From NCBI GenBank assembly GCA_019454045.1, contig SKCR01032772.1:1-64000 (forward strand): DNA of 64,000 nt, read 5' to 3'. Below are positions 44,240 to 58,624 of this stretch, piece by piece (positions within the stretch are counted from its first letter, which is position 1; every line of letters starts with the position of its first letter). The notes under the pieces are model-generated. The model saw nothing but the letters and a program-made list of their open reading frames with translations. It searched no databases and had not been told where the DNA came from. The position numbers were made by a program, and so were the translations under genes. Source of the DNA: Zanthoxylum bungeanum (Eukaryota > Streptophyta > Magnoliopsida > Sapindales > Rutaceae).

Positions 44240-47200
44240 TTAACCCATAAAACCTCCTCCAGGCATGTTAGGAGCTCCTTGTGATGAAACTTGACCTTGA
44301 GAAACTAATTGTGTGCGGCCTGGACCTTGAACATAACCTTGGGCCATTCCTGAACCAACCATCTGTTGTGTCTGAGGAAGTTGCTGCTGCTGCTGCTGCT
44401 GTAGTTGCTGCTGTTGCTGCATCTGTGGCAGCTGCTGCTGCTGTTGAAGCTGTGGAATCTGAGGCTGTTGTTGTTGCAGCTGTGGAATCTGCTGCTGCAG
44501 TTGCGCTAGCTGGTGCTGCTGTTGCAACTGCGGAAGTTGCTGCTGCTGCAGATGTGGAAGTTGCTGCTGCTGCTGTAACTGTGAAAGCTGTTGGTGTTGC
44601 AGTTGTGATTGCATCTGCTGTTGTTGCTGCTGCTGTAACTGTTGTTGTTGGCTCGATATTTGTGGTTTGAACACAACCATATCCTGGTTAATCAGCAGAG
44701 TACAGTAGGCACAAAAGAAATGAAAACTCAGGGTGAAAGCAACTTTTAATGCTCCAATTGAAAAGACCTCTGCATTATGAACTAAACAAAACCTCAAACT
44801 ACGAAAAATCAGATTCATGTTCACAAAAAAAATTCTCACCCCAGGAAAGAGCATTCCTATCAAGCGGCAAGCCTTGTCAGAAACAGAGAGCAGCAGCGTC
44901 TGTGATGGTAATTGGATGACTGCACACTAAAGAATGAGAAATAACAAAGTCCAACATCAGAAAAACCCCATCAGACAGAGAAACAAACGATTTAAAAATC
45001 AGAGACGTGATAAAGCATAACCTAAAGCAATTTTCCTGTTTCCAAGCAAAGGGGGAAAAAACAAAACAAAAAACAACATATATAGTTCCTGGAAGCTTTA
45101 AGGTATGTGATTTTTAATTGTCAGGTAAAATCCATTCCCTTGAAAGCTTCAACATGTTGTCCACAAGAATCTAAGATAACATCCTCAAGAGAAAGTAGAA
45201 CTCCGGGTGTAATGCACCAGTCCAATAGATTATTGCTATGTTTTGCATGCATATTTGAAACAACTAATCATAGAAAAATAACTGCACACATGGAAAAATA
45301 TAATGAAAGGGTGTGTTACACCAGGAGTATTAAAGACTTTCTCCATCCTCATAAATTGAAGCATTCAAAATATATGCTGATGAGTCAATAAGAGAATCCA
45401 CCATTTTTACTTTTTCCTCCTATGCAGAAATATTGCAAAGCCTATTTTTACTGGTACTCGGATCATAGCATGCCCAGAATTCAGTTAACGAAATTTGAAA
45501 TTCAAAATAAACTAACTCCATAAAATTAGGTAAAGCAGCCTCAGAGACAGTTGTGGCACCGGGCACCTAATTTCCAGTCAGCTAGATAGGTGACAAGATA
45601 AACACTAAAAGATGTGGAAAGCAAATTGGCCCCAAATTCCAACCACTCTTCTCCCAAAGGCTTTGTTTGTTCCACTACAAATTGTAATATGACGAACTTT
45701 TTTAAGCGACTAATATCATGGGAAAAATATTCCACATCGGCTAAGAGCAGTTCTTGGGCTAACAGTACAAGTCTTGAACAACCCTAAACTCTTAAGCTAG
45801 CTTTTGATTATGAGTTAGGCCCATTGGCTTTTAAATGATATCAGAGCCAAGCTCATGCATGAGTGTGCCAACACTACCTTACCACATTAACAGGACCAAG
45901 TAAAAAGACCGGCATGCTAATTATAGAGGTGATAGGGAAAACAATCCACATCTAAGAGCAGTTCCTAGGCTAATATTATAAGCAATAGTAAACCTTAAAC
46001 TCATGAGCTAATGTTCGAGTATGAGTTAGGCCTGTGGGCTTCTATAAAATGAGCCATGGCTATCACATCATCTTTCACCTTGATTCCCACATTACCACAA
46101 TTAAGTTCCTGGCAGTAATGCAGTTAGGAGATGATGATATTTGTATACATAGATTCATACAAGAAAATTCTAGAACTCACAAAACTACTGAATAGAGAAA
46201 TAAACCTACAGAAACAAAAATCTAATTTGACAAAAGACTGGGTGGATATACTTTATGGTACACTACTCCAAAAAATAAACCTTCATACAAAATAAATGAA
46301 TTTAAAAGATTAAGGCTTCAGATTGCTTACAAGCTTCTTTTCTTGGAGCTGTCCAAGAAATCCATGCTGATTCATTGCTCGAAAAACTAGAAAATCTGCC
46401 TTTCCAACATATTGCCTGATTGATGAGAATTAACAGTGAATGTCAGCGTAAATGAGCAAAGCAAGAAACTACAAAATAGGTGAAATAAAAAAATTTCGAG
46501 TATGCTGAAATTACTTGTTATTCATGTGGTCCTGAGATATAAGGCGGACTATTTGCATTGTTGGTGGCCAGTTAGCTGCAAGCCTGGGAAGAGCATAAAT
46601 AAGCTCAGACAATAGGATAACTGTTGTTGGAACTCAAGTAAAAGAGTAACAGAATATACTAACAAGCTATCGCGCCAATTCATTAACAAATGTATGTAAT
46701 AAAGAAATGAAATCCATGAACAGTATACAGCTCACTAGTCCTTTTGTTTTGCTCATCCTACCCCCAATCACTTCCAAGGTCACCCCCAATGGTTTAAGAA
46801 CATCAGGATAACGCATTATTATATCAGCACGTAATTTCAGTGGTACAACAAGAAGCAATTAATAACTCTTTCCATTTCAATTCTGTAATGCCATAGATGA
46901 CTCATCAAAAGAAGCGATAATAACAGCTGTCCAGCAGTTAAATCATCATTTGGGATTGACTTCGATAAAAGGCTTCCTTAAAAGTGCAGAACACTCATCA
47001 CAACATGGAGACAATGAACACAACTTTCCAGTTACCAGTATGATCTAGCAGTTCAACAATTCTATATATATATATATATATATTTTGCGTATAACGCTTT
47101 CATGTATTTCTAAGAATGGATGTACTCAGGGTATCTGCTGTTACACAGGTTTAACTTTCATAGGAAATCAATGAAGATTATTAGTTTAACTAATTATTGA

Positions 47201-50200
47201 TTATGAATACGTCTATAATTGCGCTAAAGAGAGGATAACATTACCATGTGCCTACATTCAGATGTAGCACCTTTTGTGTAAAAAAAACTCCGTCAAAGTT
47301 GGCCCCACACATGACTGCTATTCCATTCAACTAAAGAATGAGCTACAGAATTAACAAGAAAGCAGTTTGCAAGTGTGCCTAGTTGTTTAAAATAACCCAG
47401 GATCAGTAGGTGTGGGTAAAATGTCTGTAGGGCCCTGAAAATGAGTTGATAAACCATTTTTTTTCGTTTTTAGAGATGTTTCCTTTGGATTAAGTTTGTG
47501 AATCTAGCCACCAAAGTTTAGAAGAATTTATGTTATGAATTCATAATAATCACTATTCCATTAGAGAACAAAATATATTGAAGACATTCTATTATTAAGT
47601 TGATATTTATTCTTCTTATAAATGTACAGAACAAAATATATTGAAGACATTTTATTACTAAGTTGATATTTATCCTTCTTATAAATGTCTTAATTTTTCA
47701 TGGTATTAAACAGTATCAACAAGTTGAATCTAAAATTAGATGCATTTGGGTCAGCATCTTAGCACACTTTTCGTGCTCGGACCCAAGGAATGATCAATCT
47801 AATCCCACCCTAAGGGCGGTAGGCGGGGCAAGGCGTTTTAGTAGTTCAACCCGCTCAAGAGCCGCCTTTGAGGGTTGACTAGTCAACACATGTAGAATTT
47901 TATCTAATATATAAGGAGTCCTAAATTAAAGAAACAATTCAAGCAAGTGCCTAAGCACATGCAGGGCCTATAGCTGCCTAAGCAGTTGTTTGAAAACCCT
48001 GTCCAAGCACCCGCTTAGGTTAGCGCCTTTAATAGCATGGATCCCACCCTATCCCATTGCCAGCAGTAGTTAAATGACTATCTGTATGACAATATACTAA
48101 GGCCATGTTCTCTTGGATGGAAAGAGGGAGGAAGAGAAAAGGAATTCAAATTCCTTCCCCATTTCCACTGTTTAGTTACACAAATGGGGAAGGAATTTGA
48201 ATTCCTATGGAATTCAATTTCCCTCAAATTGTGCAATTTGGATTCCTTGGCAAAAGGTAAGGAATCCAAATTCTCTTCTATTGGAAACAAAAACTTCCAA
48301 TATTACCCTTATTAAATTTTTTATATGTTTTTTTAGTATCTATAATAATAATTTTTTCAAGCACTCTGGCTTTCTCGGTGAGATGCATAAAATTAAATTT
48401 ATAGTTTTCTAACTATCAGCACTCCATGCAAGACATAAATGTCTGTATGAGAACGAAAATTTTCTAACTATCAGTATGCTACACAATTTCTCACTTTTAA
48501 AAAATGCATAAAATTATATAATTAATCATAAAATATTTATGAATAAATAAATTAAAATTTTAATTAAAAATATTTTATTTATTAATGGTTTATTTTTTTG
48601 ATTAGTTAATTTATAGTTTATTATTTTTCTTGTAAATTTAATAATAAGTATTGATAGTTTATAAGTTCAATACAAAAAGGGTAAACTTGGCCCAAAAAAA
48701 TAATGTAATTTCCTTCCCCTCAAATTCTATTCACAAACCAAACAATGGAAATGAATTCCAACCTCCTTTCCTCTCCTCTCCTCTCCTCTCCTTCCAACCA
48801 AACCCCATTTGAGTCTGAAAAATAAACTGCTGTTTCCTTCTGCACATAACAGAGGAATTTTAATTCCAAGCCATTCTAGTGGTTGACATGACCCTTGTGC
48901 TGGTAACATAATAGACAGCACACCATATTCAGTGCTGACCATTTCACCATCCTATAGATTCTTGAAACTAAACCTGACCCGAAGTGATACTTCTCATCAC
49001 TAACAGTTAAATAAGTTATTAATGACTTGTATGAGAGCGAACAGACAAGTCTAGAGTAAACTCAATTAACATCAAATCCTTTGAATTAGTAAAAGAAAAG
49101 AGATGATAATGTAAAGCATCTTCAACTTTTGATAACAATCCCTTGACTTTTGTATACTTTTAAGAAGAAATAAAAGATAATTCCTTAACTTACGTCTCAG
49201 AAGCTGATGAACTCCGGTAACCCTGCCACAATAAAAGACAGAATCAGGTTAAGCTCTGGTCAGTCATACAGATATGAGATGGTTGCAATGTAGAAGCTGA
49301 GACTGAACAATAGGAATTATAAATATCATACATTAAACAAATGTATGATGAAAAGTAAATCTTGTCATATTTGAATAAAAAATTATAAGACATTTAAGAG
49401 CATACTTCTAGTTTGGTGATAAAGACAGGCTGCCCTTGTCTCTGTCCAGATAAATTTCCCTGCACGCAGTTTGACCAACAAAATCAATGGTTTCACATGC
49501 ACAATATCAATTTTAAAGAGTCAAATACTACGTCACAGTTTTTATTCTAAAACTTACGTCACAGTTTTGATTCTAAACTAAACATGCATGTTAGACAATA
49601 ATCTCAACATATGTGCGTGTAGCTTGAGCAAATTTCCAGTTAGGAGATTAGTTCAAATAATTTATTGAAGCCTCTAAACAAGTCCCCTTTGGCATTTATT
49701 GCTTAAAGGGATAAAAAAAAATGGTAGAGCCTCTGTAAGCAGGTAGAATACTCTCAAGTAATCTAACTGTGAGAAATTTAAAAGGAGAATAACTGGAGGT
49801 GAACATGTATGCACCCAGAAAAAGGGAAAAAAAAAAGCTCTAAAATCTGTTATTTAGAAATTCAAAAATTATAAATTGATTGCTGTTTACAAATTTATTG
49901 CAATATTTTCCAAAACTAGTCAACAGATTAGCATTCGATCTTTTAATGTTTAACCAGATTAGCATCCCAGCTTTTCATGTTTAACCAGCTTTAAATATGG
50001 ATATATACTTAAGAGGATTGCAAAGTTCACCAATATTACATTGTCATCTACAGTTCGCATTTTCGTCTTCAGTATATTGAAAAAAGACATGACTAACCTC
50101 CCACACTTTAACATATTTGGATTGTGATGATTGCAAAGCACTTGAAGTCTGTTGCCCCAATGGCATATTCGCTGCTGTATTGTTGTTCACACCAAGTGGT

Positions 50201-53200
50201 TGCATTCCAGATTGTGCTTGTTGAGACATTCCTGGGGTAGGAATCATTGTGCCTGTTCCAGAAGGGACACCCGATGGACCAAGACCACTCATCACGTTCT
50301 GATTCATGCCAATTCCATTTTGTACCATTTGTCCTCCTGAATGATTTACTTGGCTCATACCAGGTACTGGCTGGCCCACACTAGCACTTCCTTGGAGAGT
50401 ACCCATTGGTTGTGAAATACCAGGGTTTGAATTTCCAGACATATTAGAAGTTGCAGTAGTGAACGAATTAAGACCTGAGTTTTGTGGGACCTGTGAAGTT
50501 CCTGTAAGAGTTCCTGACCCAGCTATGGAAGTGATACCCGACTGCCCAGATGAAAATACAGGTTGAGAAGCAGGCACAGATGATGCCATTCCACTGGATA
50601 TCATATTTGACATATGCATGGCCATGGGAGTTTGACCCATTGATTGAAGTCCAATAGAAGTACCTCCAGTCAGGGCTGCATTGTTCATTACTTGCCTTGC
50701 TTGAGAAAGGTTGTTCAGTATGTTCACATTTGCCGCGGCAGGAGCCATAGGACGCAAGGGTTGTGACATGCCACCAACTAAAGGTTTTACTTCTGGCACA
50801 CTATCACCATTAGTGATCATCTCTTGAGTAGTAGAAGGCGGAGAAGAAGTCTGCAAGCTTGGGACTCCTTGAGAAGCAGGACGGGGGACATAAGTCGGTC
50901 CATTTACCATGGAAGTTACAGTGCTTGGTTCCTGAACAAATACAATTATGAACCTCTGACCACTTCATAATCCATCTCAAAACAATAATAGCAACAACCG
51001 ATATTTCCATATATAAACCATGAGAATTAGAACCATATGCAAGACTTACAACTTTTACAGTAGCAGTAGGAACATTTCCAATAGAAATCGGTGGCCTGTT
51101 TATTCCATTCACTGAAAATCACAGAAGTAGACCTCACAAGTGTTAAGCAAGAATTAAACAAAGTCAACATGATAACTCCAAGAATGATGATGATTCAGCA
51201 AGTATCTCAAGTAAAGATATCTTTCTTGTTCAATGGCTTATTCCTCATACAATCAAATACATAATATACAAGTCAGATCCAAATGCAATTTACATCAGCT
51301 AAATGCCAACTGATTAGAAAAAGAAATAATATCACACATCATAAAAGTTTACAATCAAAAAACCAAAACAAGCACCCTATGATAGTTATTAAAATAAACT
51401 AACAAACGCTCGAATCTTAAAAAAATCACACCCCTTGAGAAATTTCTAAAGCTAAAACAAGAGAGGAGTTTTGAAGCCAATATTTCCCATATTGGAGTCA
51501 ACATAGAATAATACAGAAGCACATGTCCAAGAGCCATACAATTATATAACTTGGCAATATGATTCCTCTGCACGTGCAAGCTATATTAAGCGACACTCCA
51601 TATCCATATTTGGGGTTTGACAAAACCATACTAGAAGTATAAGAGCCTCCAAGTGATGAGCAACAGATGACAAGTGATTGATGCATGTAATATTTTCATA
51701 TTCGCATACACAAAATCAAGTTTCCATTTTTTTTGGATGGGGTGGGTGGTAGGTGGTGGTGTTAGTAGGGTGAGGAAGTGATGAAACTAATAGAACTTGT
51801 AAATCACTCGGTCACACTCAAAGGTCAACATGAATTCAAAGATTTTGTACAGTAAATAAATAGAATCATTGGATAAACAACCTGATGGAATCGAAGTTGG
51901 CGCTGGCCCTGTAACTGATGTAATGGGAGCTATGTCCATTTTTACAGGATTCTGGTTCGGTGCCAAATTAGCAACTCCCGGACGACTAAGAGCAGCACGA
52001 GCCTCCATAAAGCTCTCTGAGATCATAACAAGAAACTGAGGGTTTTTACCATTGTCAACAGGCGGATCTGCTGCACGGGGGTTGCGCTTTCCCTGAATTG
52101 AGAACTGATGTAGTCAGTAAACAAGCCTGGCCTCCATTAAGAAGAGAAATGATGATTTCTTCTTACTTAATGAACACATAATCTAGCATTTTACTCATTA
52201 ATTTATTTGTTCAACTATTCGACATTTGTTGGTATCGGCATTTTCTGAAGAACATTTAAGATTTGGCAGGTATTTAATTTCATATGAGAATCATGTTACC
52301 AAGGAGTGTGTCAGAAGTTTCAACATAGTTTGCTCAATTCATTTCAAAACATGCAGCCCAAAACATTTTGAGAATGGCGAGAACTGTCGATAAACAAAGA
52401 GTGTAGCTGAGATGCTAATCATGTTTGTATATGAAATCGCAACCTCATCAAAAATATCATGCTCACCGCATTGTAGATTGCTTTAAGTTTTGGAAGCGGT
52501 TTTGGACATATGACAGATAAAGATACAGAGCACTGCAATGATGAGGTAAAATGTCAGTCACTGATGATTGCAACCCTCACAAGGCAGATCCATTACAAAT
52601 TTACAATTAATATAAAGATGAACTACAAAGTATAAGTACCTGAACAAACGACTTGGCCAATGTCTCTGCATCAGATAGGCGACTTTCTGCATGTGCTTCA
52701 ATATTTTCATTCTGCTCCAAATTCTGCATTTGTGGTCGAAAAACTGGTGTTGGCAATGGATGAGGATTACTTGCAGCAACAAGAATGCAATGCCTTTGCC
52801 CATCTACATTTTGTTGATTTTGGCTTCCATTTGGAGCAGAAAACATCTGAGTGATGCATCATTGAAAAGGTAAATAGTTGAGCTCAAGACCTCAAGCATA
52901 AGAAGCAACATGAGTTAATGTGGATAAATAACCTCCATTTCATAGAAACCCAACAGAAAAGTCATTGGAAAGAAATAAGTTTATTTCTGTAAAATGTAAC
53001 CATTGACCTAAGTTCTTCAATTAAGCCATCATGTAATCCTGCTTTAGACATGATCCCATAAAATTAAAATCTTGAATATAAACAATTCTGACTACGTCAC
53101 ATCAAGCTAATCATCTGATATTAATGCAATGTGTATAAACTATTGGTTTCATTGAGATACGTGGTAATTTTCATACCGATCTGCATGCATCTATTCATTG

Positions 53201-56200
53201 TACGATTTTTTTGCTTGATGTTCTGTGTAAATCCCCAAAAAAAATGTAAAAGAATTTTCAGAAATTAAGAAAAATCAATAAATCGATCCTCTGTCAATGG
53301 AGAAACTAGAAATGCAGTTAAATTACTTCTGCAGACCTCTAACCATGACCAACATTGCATGACATTGGTAGTTCATTAATCTGCAGTGAGAAAGGCTACA
53401 CGAGTCTGATAATGGGGAACAATAACCTGCTGTAGGGGTAAAAAAGTGTTGTGATTTTAAAAAATATATTTGGTGTGTGTCAGTGGAAGGAGAGTTTGAG
53501 GCTGTCTGTTAAATATACTAGGGATTGAATGTACCTTTCGTCCTATTATTTATCTAGGTAATATATTTGTTAACCATAAAAAATATACACTTATTTGAGA
53601 TTAAAAATGAGTCTTCTCTAGCAGATGGGATAATGCTTTGAACCCAAGCCACCTTAAAACCTCACTACCAAAGTAACCAAACTCTAATACAAGGAGTCAG
53701 AATAGTATCATAAGGAACTGAAAGAGATTAAAGAACAAGAGAAATGAAAAATGGTGATAATATTATAATAATGATAATGACAAAAATAATGATGACGATA
53801 GCTACCATATTTCTTTCAAATTCAATGTGTTAAGAAAATTCAATATTCAGTGAATTATTTTAAAAAATTTATCTGGAAGAAGAAATGGTGATGAAATGAA
53901 GAATTATATAGCGATTATCATCAACAGAAAACCAAAATATGACAAATAACTCTTGAAGGGAAACTGTATATATCAAAACCTGAAAAGAAGAATCAAAAGA
54001 TAAAATATGATAATACGAATAATTGTATGAGATAAAAACTCACCATTAGAGCCTCAGAAAGCCCTTCTGCAATAGCAGCATCATTGAAACCACCACCAGC
54101 AAATGGTATGGCTGACAGCCATTGTAAAAAGATATCAACATCTTTTGTCCACCCACTTCGCTGTACCAAACAAGCTGCAAAAAAGAGGGTGAAGATAGAA
54201 AAGGATGTTCTTTAGTCAAGCTGTGGCTGCGTGTCGATGAGCAAAGCAATATCGTCGTGTATTTTTCCTCGCAACATAGTTTCAACACTAAAATTCACAA
54301 AATGTAAACCAATAAATAATGAAAAAAAGATGAACTAAAAAGATTGAGCAAAGCACATACCACAATAGGATCCATGAGTATTAAAGGTGACCAGTGACAG
54401 TTCAACACTAGAGGTACATGCCTTCTGCAATTCAAGGAGAAAAAGAGCTGGTAAGGTGACAAAACCATGTTTACTACAAACAAATAGGAGGTAATAATAG
54501 CAAGTTTGAAAGCTTCAGCTTACAAAAAATTTGCAGCATTTTATGCAGAGGAAATCTCAAAGTCAATGAAGACAATGTAGAAAAACTAACAGAAAACAGA
54601 ACCATAAAGAAAGTTTTCCACCCTGAAAGCATGTTCATCCTGTGAAAAACCACAAGCATATACATGTATATATAATACACTTTAATATATGCGTTATTTG
54701 GAAAAAGAGACTTTGTTTTTGTGTGTGTTTGTTTGTAAGCCTCCTCTCCAACCAATCCATGAACAATTGATGAACATCCCAGTAAACACCCATGCCCTAA
54801 TAAACTATACAGGGTCAAATTTTTATCCCTACCTTGTGAAAGACAATTAGTCAGGATTAATTTGTAAGAAGGATATCGGAGTTTAATTACTATTGTTAGG
54901 ACCTTTCTTACCAATTACATCAGTTTTTTGGTTAGAGAATCCTCAATATGGTCTTAAAGCCAAGCTAACCAAGAGATAATGAATCTCAATACTCTCATTC
55001 TTTCAGATAAACTGCAATATATTGGGCCTAAATCTGGATTCATGTGTGGGTTTGCGTGATGGATTCATTTGAAAAGTTTGTCAATTAAATTTGACAACGA
55101 CAAAAGGCACTTTGCAATCACTTTTTAACTGAATCACTCTGCAACAGTATCCGATAAACAGCTACAGTAACTTTTTGTAAGAATTAGACAGTTTATAATT
55201 CAAAATACAAAGATTGAAGCAGTTTGACGCAGATTTCAGTAACTATGTCATAGTGAAAGGGGAACAAAAATATTACCTGCCCAGCCAACTCATTACCACA
55301 GAAACACCTGTACAAACACACAGATAATTTAGAATAGTCATAAATACACAGAACCAAAGCACTTAGTATATTTTTACTATTTTAAACTAAAACAATCATA
55401 ACTCATAAATGGCGGCAATTTCCAGAAAGAGTATATATAGCATAACTCATAAATGGGGCCCATTCCAACAACAGTATATAAAGCATTAGTCAAAATGGAA
55501 AACATCAGACTTAAATCTTATCCTAGATAAACTGAAGTTGCAACAACTGAAACTTCTTTTGAAAAAAGTAAATCATGATTAAAGCGGCTTCTGTTTTCCC
55601 ATCAAAATGACTACAACAAATGTAAACATACATGGCTAACTTGATCAGTCTCCCCACTACAAATGCCAATTAATACTCATACAAGTTTTTTTCAATATCT
55701 TTTAGACCTTAAGCATCATTCTCAAACACTCCACTCTGAGATTAAAAAATATAGATACTGTATTCATTTAGTACAACTGTAAAACTTCATTACACACATC
55801 ACTTTTCTTTAATCATTTAAGTTGCACTCTCCGCATCTCAAATTGCTGCAGAAGCAATTTCTTAAAGTAAACTACTGTGGCTATAAAAATTGGCCAATAA
55901 AACAGCTTATTTCTTATCTTTTCTTTTTTTGAGGGGGTAAGAATTTGAAAAATATATTCACCCCCTGGCTAAAAAAAAAAGACCTAATAAACAGCAATGC
56001 TATCCAGCAGTATTCACCAATTCCTCATCTATAACAGCCACCACGAGCAATGTAGCCATTGCACTTTCAATATTGTAACTGCCAAATACATTTTAGATAC
56101 AGCGAAAGGGAGAGTGATAAGCCAATTGTCCAATAGCAGTCATGAACCTCATCACAATTGACATTGTGAAGTACAAAGACATATTTGGGAATTACTGTAG

Positions 56201-56598
56201 AGAAAAAGTAACACGATTTTGATTCTCATAGCATGCATAGAACTCCATATCACCATTTAATCAAAACAATTTCGGGAAACGGATTTAATTAATTGCGGTG
56301 TAAAACATTTGGCTAAATAATAAGTAAAATGAAGTTAATTTGAATAACATGGCAACGGATCAGAAGCTTAGGAGTGAATATCAGTAAAATTGAACACTAA
56401 TTTTGTAAATTTGCAAAACAGTATCATGAATCGAGCGAGAATTAATTAGCAATTAAAAATTCAGCTATAAATAACTAAATTTGTGAAAGTAGGGGGGGAC
56501 CTGATGATCTTTTCGAGGTAATCAGAGACGACGAATTTCCAGAACGGTCCCATGGCGGCCGTGCCTTCAACGGCGACAATCAGCTGCTTCTCCGACAT
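44240..56598 (-). CDS. MED25: Mediator complex subunit 25 (MED25/PFT1)
   Basis: Fifteen exons with GT-AG introns and matching phases: 56598-56501, 55307-55277, 54424-54361, 54174-54044, 52846-52640, 52532-52467, 52092-51882, 51111-51050, 50931-50098, 49459-49406, 49222-49194, 46583-46515, 46415-46331, 44926-44840, 44683-44240. They encode 823 aa, close to Arabidopsis PFT1. Residues 1 to about 200 form the vWA domain that anchors MED25 in Mediator (start MSEKQLIVAVEGTAAMGPFW). Residues 270-560 are a Met/Ser/Gly/Gln-rich linker. About 560-680 is the ACID domain (KYVKVWEGNLSGQRQGQPVF, GKADFLVFRAMNQHGFLGQL, DKACRLIGMLFPGD), which binds activators such as MYC2 in jasmonate signalling. A poly-Q tail ends GGGFMG. 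The gene appears intact. The 834-bp exon 9 codes most of the linker. Confidence 0.96.
44330..44660 (-). repeat. CAG/CAA tract encoding MED25 poly-Q tail
   Basis: In-frame CAG/CAA-rich stretch in the last exon, coding glutamine runs separated by Leu, Pro, Met, Ile and His (residues about 693-795). The antisense frame gives an Ala/Val-rich 129-codon frame that is only a shadow. Q-tract length is known to affect PFT1 function in Arabidopsis. Confidence 0.9.
45730..46075. repeat. Two-copy repeat in MED25 intron 13
   Basis: Copies at about 45738-45900 and 45950-46070 share 'taagagcagttc', 'taggct', 'taaactc', 'gagctaa/aagctag' and 'gagttaggcc'. Probably an intronic transposon remnant; not classified. 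Confidence 0.5.
47063..47083. repeat. (TA)n microsatellite in MED25 intron 11
   Basis: About 20 bp of TA repeat. Confidence 0.85.
48100..48815. mobile_element. Possible MITE in MED25 intron 11
   Basis: Left end GGCCATGTTCTCTTGGATGG and right end in reverse complement GGGGTTTGGTTGGAAGGAGA show a loose inverted-repeat relation. Both ends are followed by GGAATT-rich DNA. The core is AT-rich without coding. No convincing target duplication, so superfamily and edges are uncertain. Confidence 0.45.
55385..55500. repeat. Short tandem duplication in MED25 intron 1
   Basis: 'cataactcataaatgg' followed by 'cattccaa/atttccag' and 'agtatata' occurs twice, about 53 bp apart. Confidence 0.6.
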
Positions 56599-57050
56599 AT
56601 TGCCAAGTGGAGAACAGTATATGTTTCACAATTAAAAGGACCTGTGATTAGTTGTGGCTTGTTTTGCAATTGGGAGAAAATTAGAGGATCTAAAAGAAAT
56701 TAATTTCAATTTCGGTTCCCTTCTGTGTTGTGTTTCAGTAGGGGCTGAGGTTCTGGCGCTGGAATTTGATCCTTCATGAGGATGCAGACTCGATTTTTGG
56801 TTGGGGAGATCCAACACGTTACGTGATTTTATTTTGACTTTAGGCAGTATAAAACGCAGCGTATTATGTACAAGTATTTTGTTTTTTAAAAAACATAAAA
56901 GTTATATTAAATTTGAAATGTTTTTATTTAAAAGTAACTAACATTGTACTTGCATTTTGCGTGGGTTGAGCAAATCATCGTTTATATTTTAGTTTAAAAC
57001 AACCAATAAAAGTAGATTAACCCACCTTAACAAAATATGATAATCAGTAT
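56599..57050 (-). promoter_or_regulatory. MED25 5' flank
   Basis: Must hold the 5' UTR and core promoter of MED25. No unambiguous TATA box was found; a pyrimidine-rich sense stretch lies within 200 bp of the ATG. Confidence 0.4.
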
Positions 57051-57430
57051 GGGTATTCATAGAATCGGGTCAAACCGCAACCTGATACCATCAGGTTCTA
57101 AAAAAATTAATACAATTTCAGGTTGACGTGACTCGACCCAATTTTTACGGGTCGGATCACGGATTTGATGACGCAACTCGACCCAACCCGAAAAAATAGT
57201 TTTTATTATTTTTCTAAAATTTTTATTATTTTTTAAATTTTTTACTACTATTTCAATTATTTATTACTTTTTTATCTTGAAATTTTATATATATGATAAA
57301 TTTCGAGACATAAAATAGTAAGTATTTATGTCTTAAAATAATTAATAAATATAAAAATTCTTATTTTTACCGATCCGACCCGATCGGATTTCGCAAAATT
57401 CAGATAATCCTCGAAATACAACAAATCTCT
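57051..57430. repeat. Decayed hAT-like repeat with CGACCC/GGGTCG motifs
   Basis: Starts GGGTATTCATAGAATCGGGTC and carries ACTCGACCCAA and GGGTCGGATC blocks, ending near ACCGATCCGACCCGATCGG. Composition and left end resemble hAT MITEs, but no right end or TSD was found. Confidence 0.4.
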
Positions 57431-58587
57431 TTCAAGGAGTTCTGGCGCAATCCAAGGACAACATCTTTTTTTTTCACCCCTCAGTCTTTTACGGGAGTTT
57501 AAGGACATATAGTCAAATTTCTTCCTTTTTCTCTAGAAAATGAATAAACCCATTTAAAGTAAATTATATAATTTCATTATTGAACCCTAAGAATTTATAA
57601 GTCTTCTATATTCAAATATTCTAACAAATCGAGAAATCTTACACACTCAGATAAAATAGAATTGAGTAACTCAATTGTTCAAATGCGTTAAAGTAAAGCA
57701 TATTATAAACTAAAAAATATATCGACATTTTAGTTCAATTTGAAGAGTGGTAATATTGAGACTAGAGTTTAATTGAGAAGAAAACAAATTCACATCAAAC
57801 ACGAATATTCATGTTCTCGTATTGTCAATCATCTAAAAGTAAAACAATAATATTTCCTTACAAACCAACCTCTACAAAATTGCATTACTTTCAATAACTT
57901 ACTCAAAAAGTATTTAATCATCAATAAAAAAATAAAATTATTAATAATGAAAATATTACATTGATTAAGCATGAACTTGAAAGTTGTGCCTCTATCATTA
58001 TTGGTTACCGTCTAACAAAGTCCAAATATAATGAACTAATACAAAATATACAAAATAAGAAATAAAAACCAAAATAAAAATAATAGTTTTCAAAGAAAAT
58101 GAGAAAATATCTTCAATTTTGTCGTTATTTATTATTATTTTTTTTAATTAATACGCTAATATAATTTTAATAATTATATTTTATATAATTATATTTTTTT
58201 ATTTCAATTAAAATAGTGGATTTCAATTAGATTATTATTTGTCCTTTTTTAATTTAATTTTTAATAATATCGCGTGTCGCGTTGAGTGAGCATGAAAACA
58301 GTTAACTTGCTAATATAATTTTAATAATTATAGTTTTATTTTTATATAATTATAGATTTTGATTTCAATTTCAATTAAATGGATGATTTTGAATTCAATT
58401 ATATTAATATTTTATCTTTTTTTTATATAATTTAGGTTTTAGTTTTATATAATTATTAATTTTGATTTCAATTATAATAGTGAAAAATTTTGAATTTAGT
58501 TAGATTAGTATTTTTTAATATATTTTTTAAATTATATTCATTTTTTAAATAATCCTACATGGCATGTTCTAGAGCATAAAACTTTTA

Positions 58588-58624
<37 letters not shown>

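Noticed and set aside
44281..44670. 129-codon Ala/Val-rich plus-strand frame
   Set aside because: Antisense of the MED25 CAG tract.
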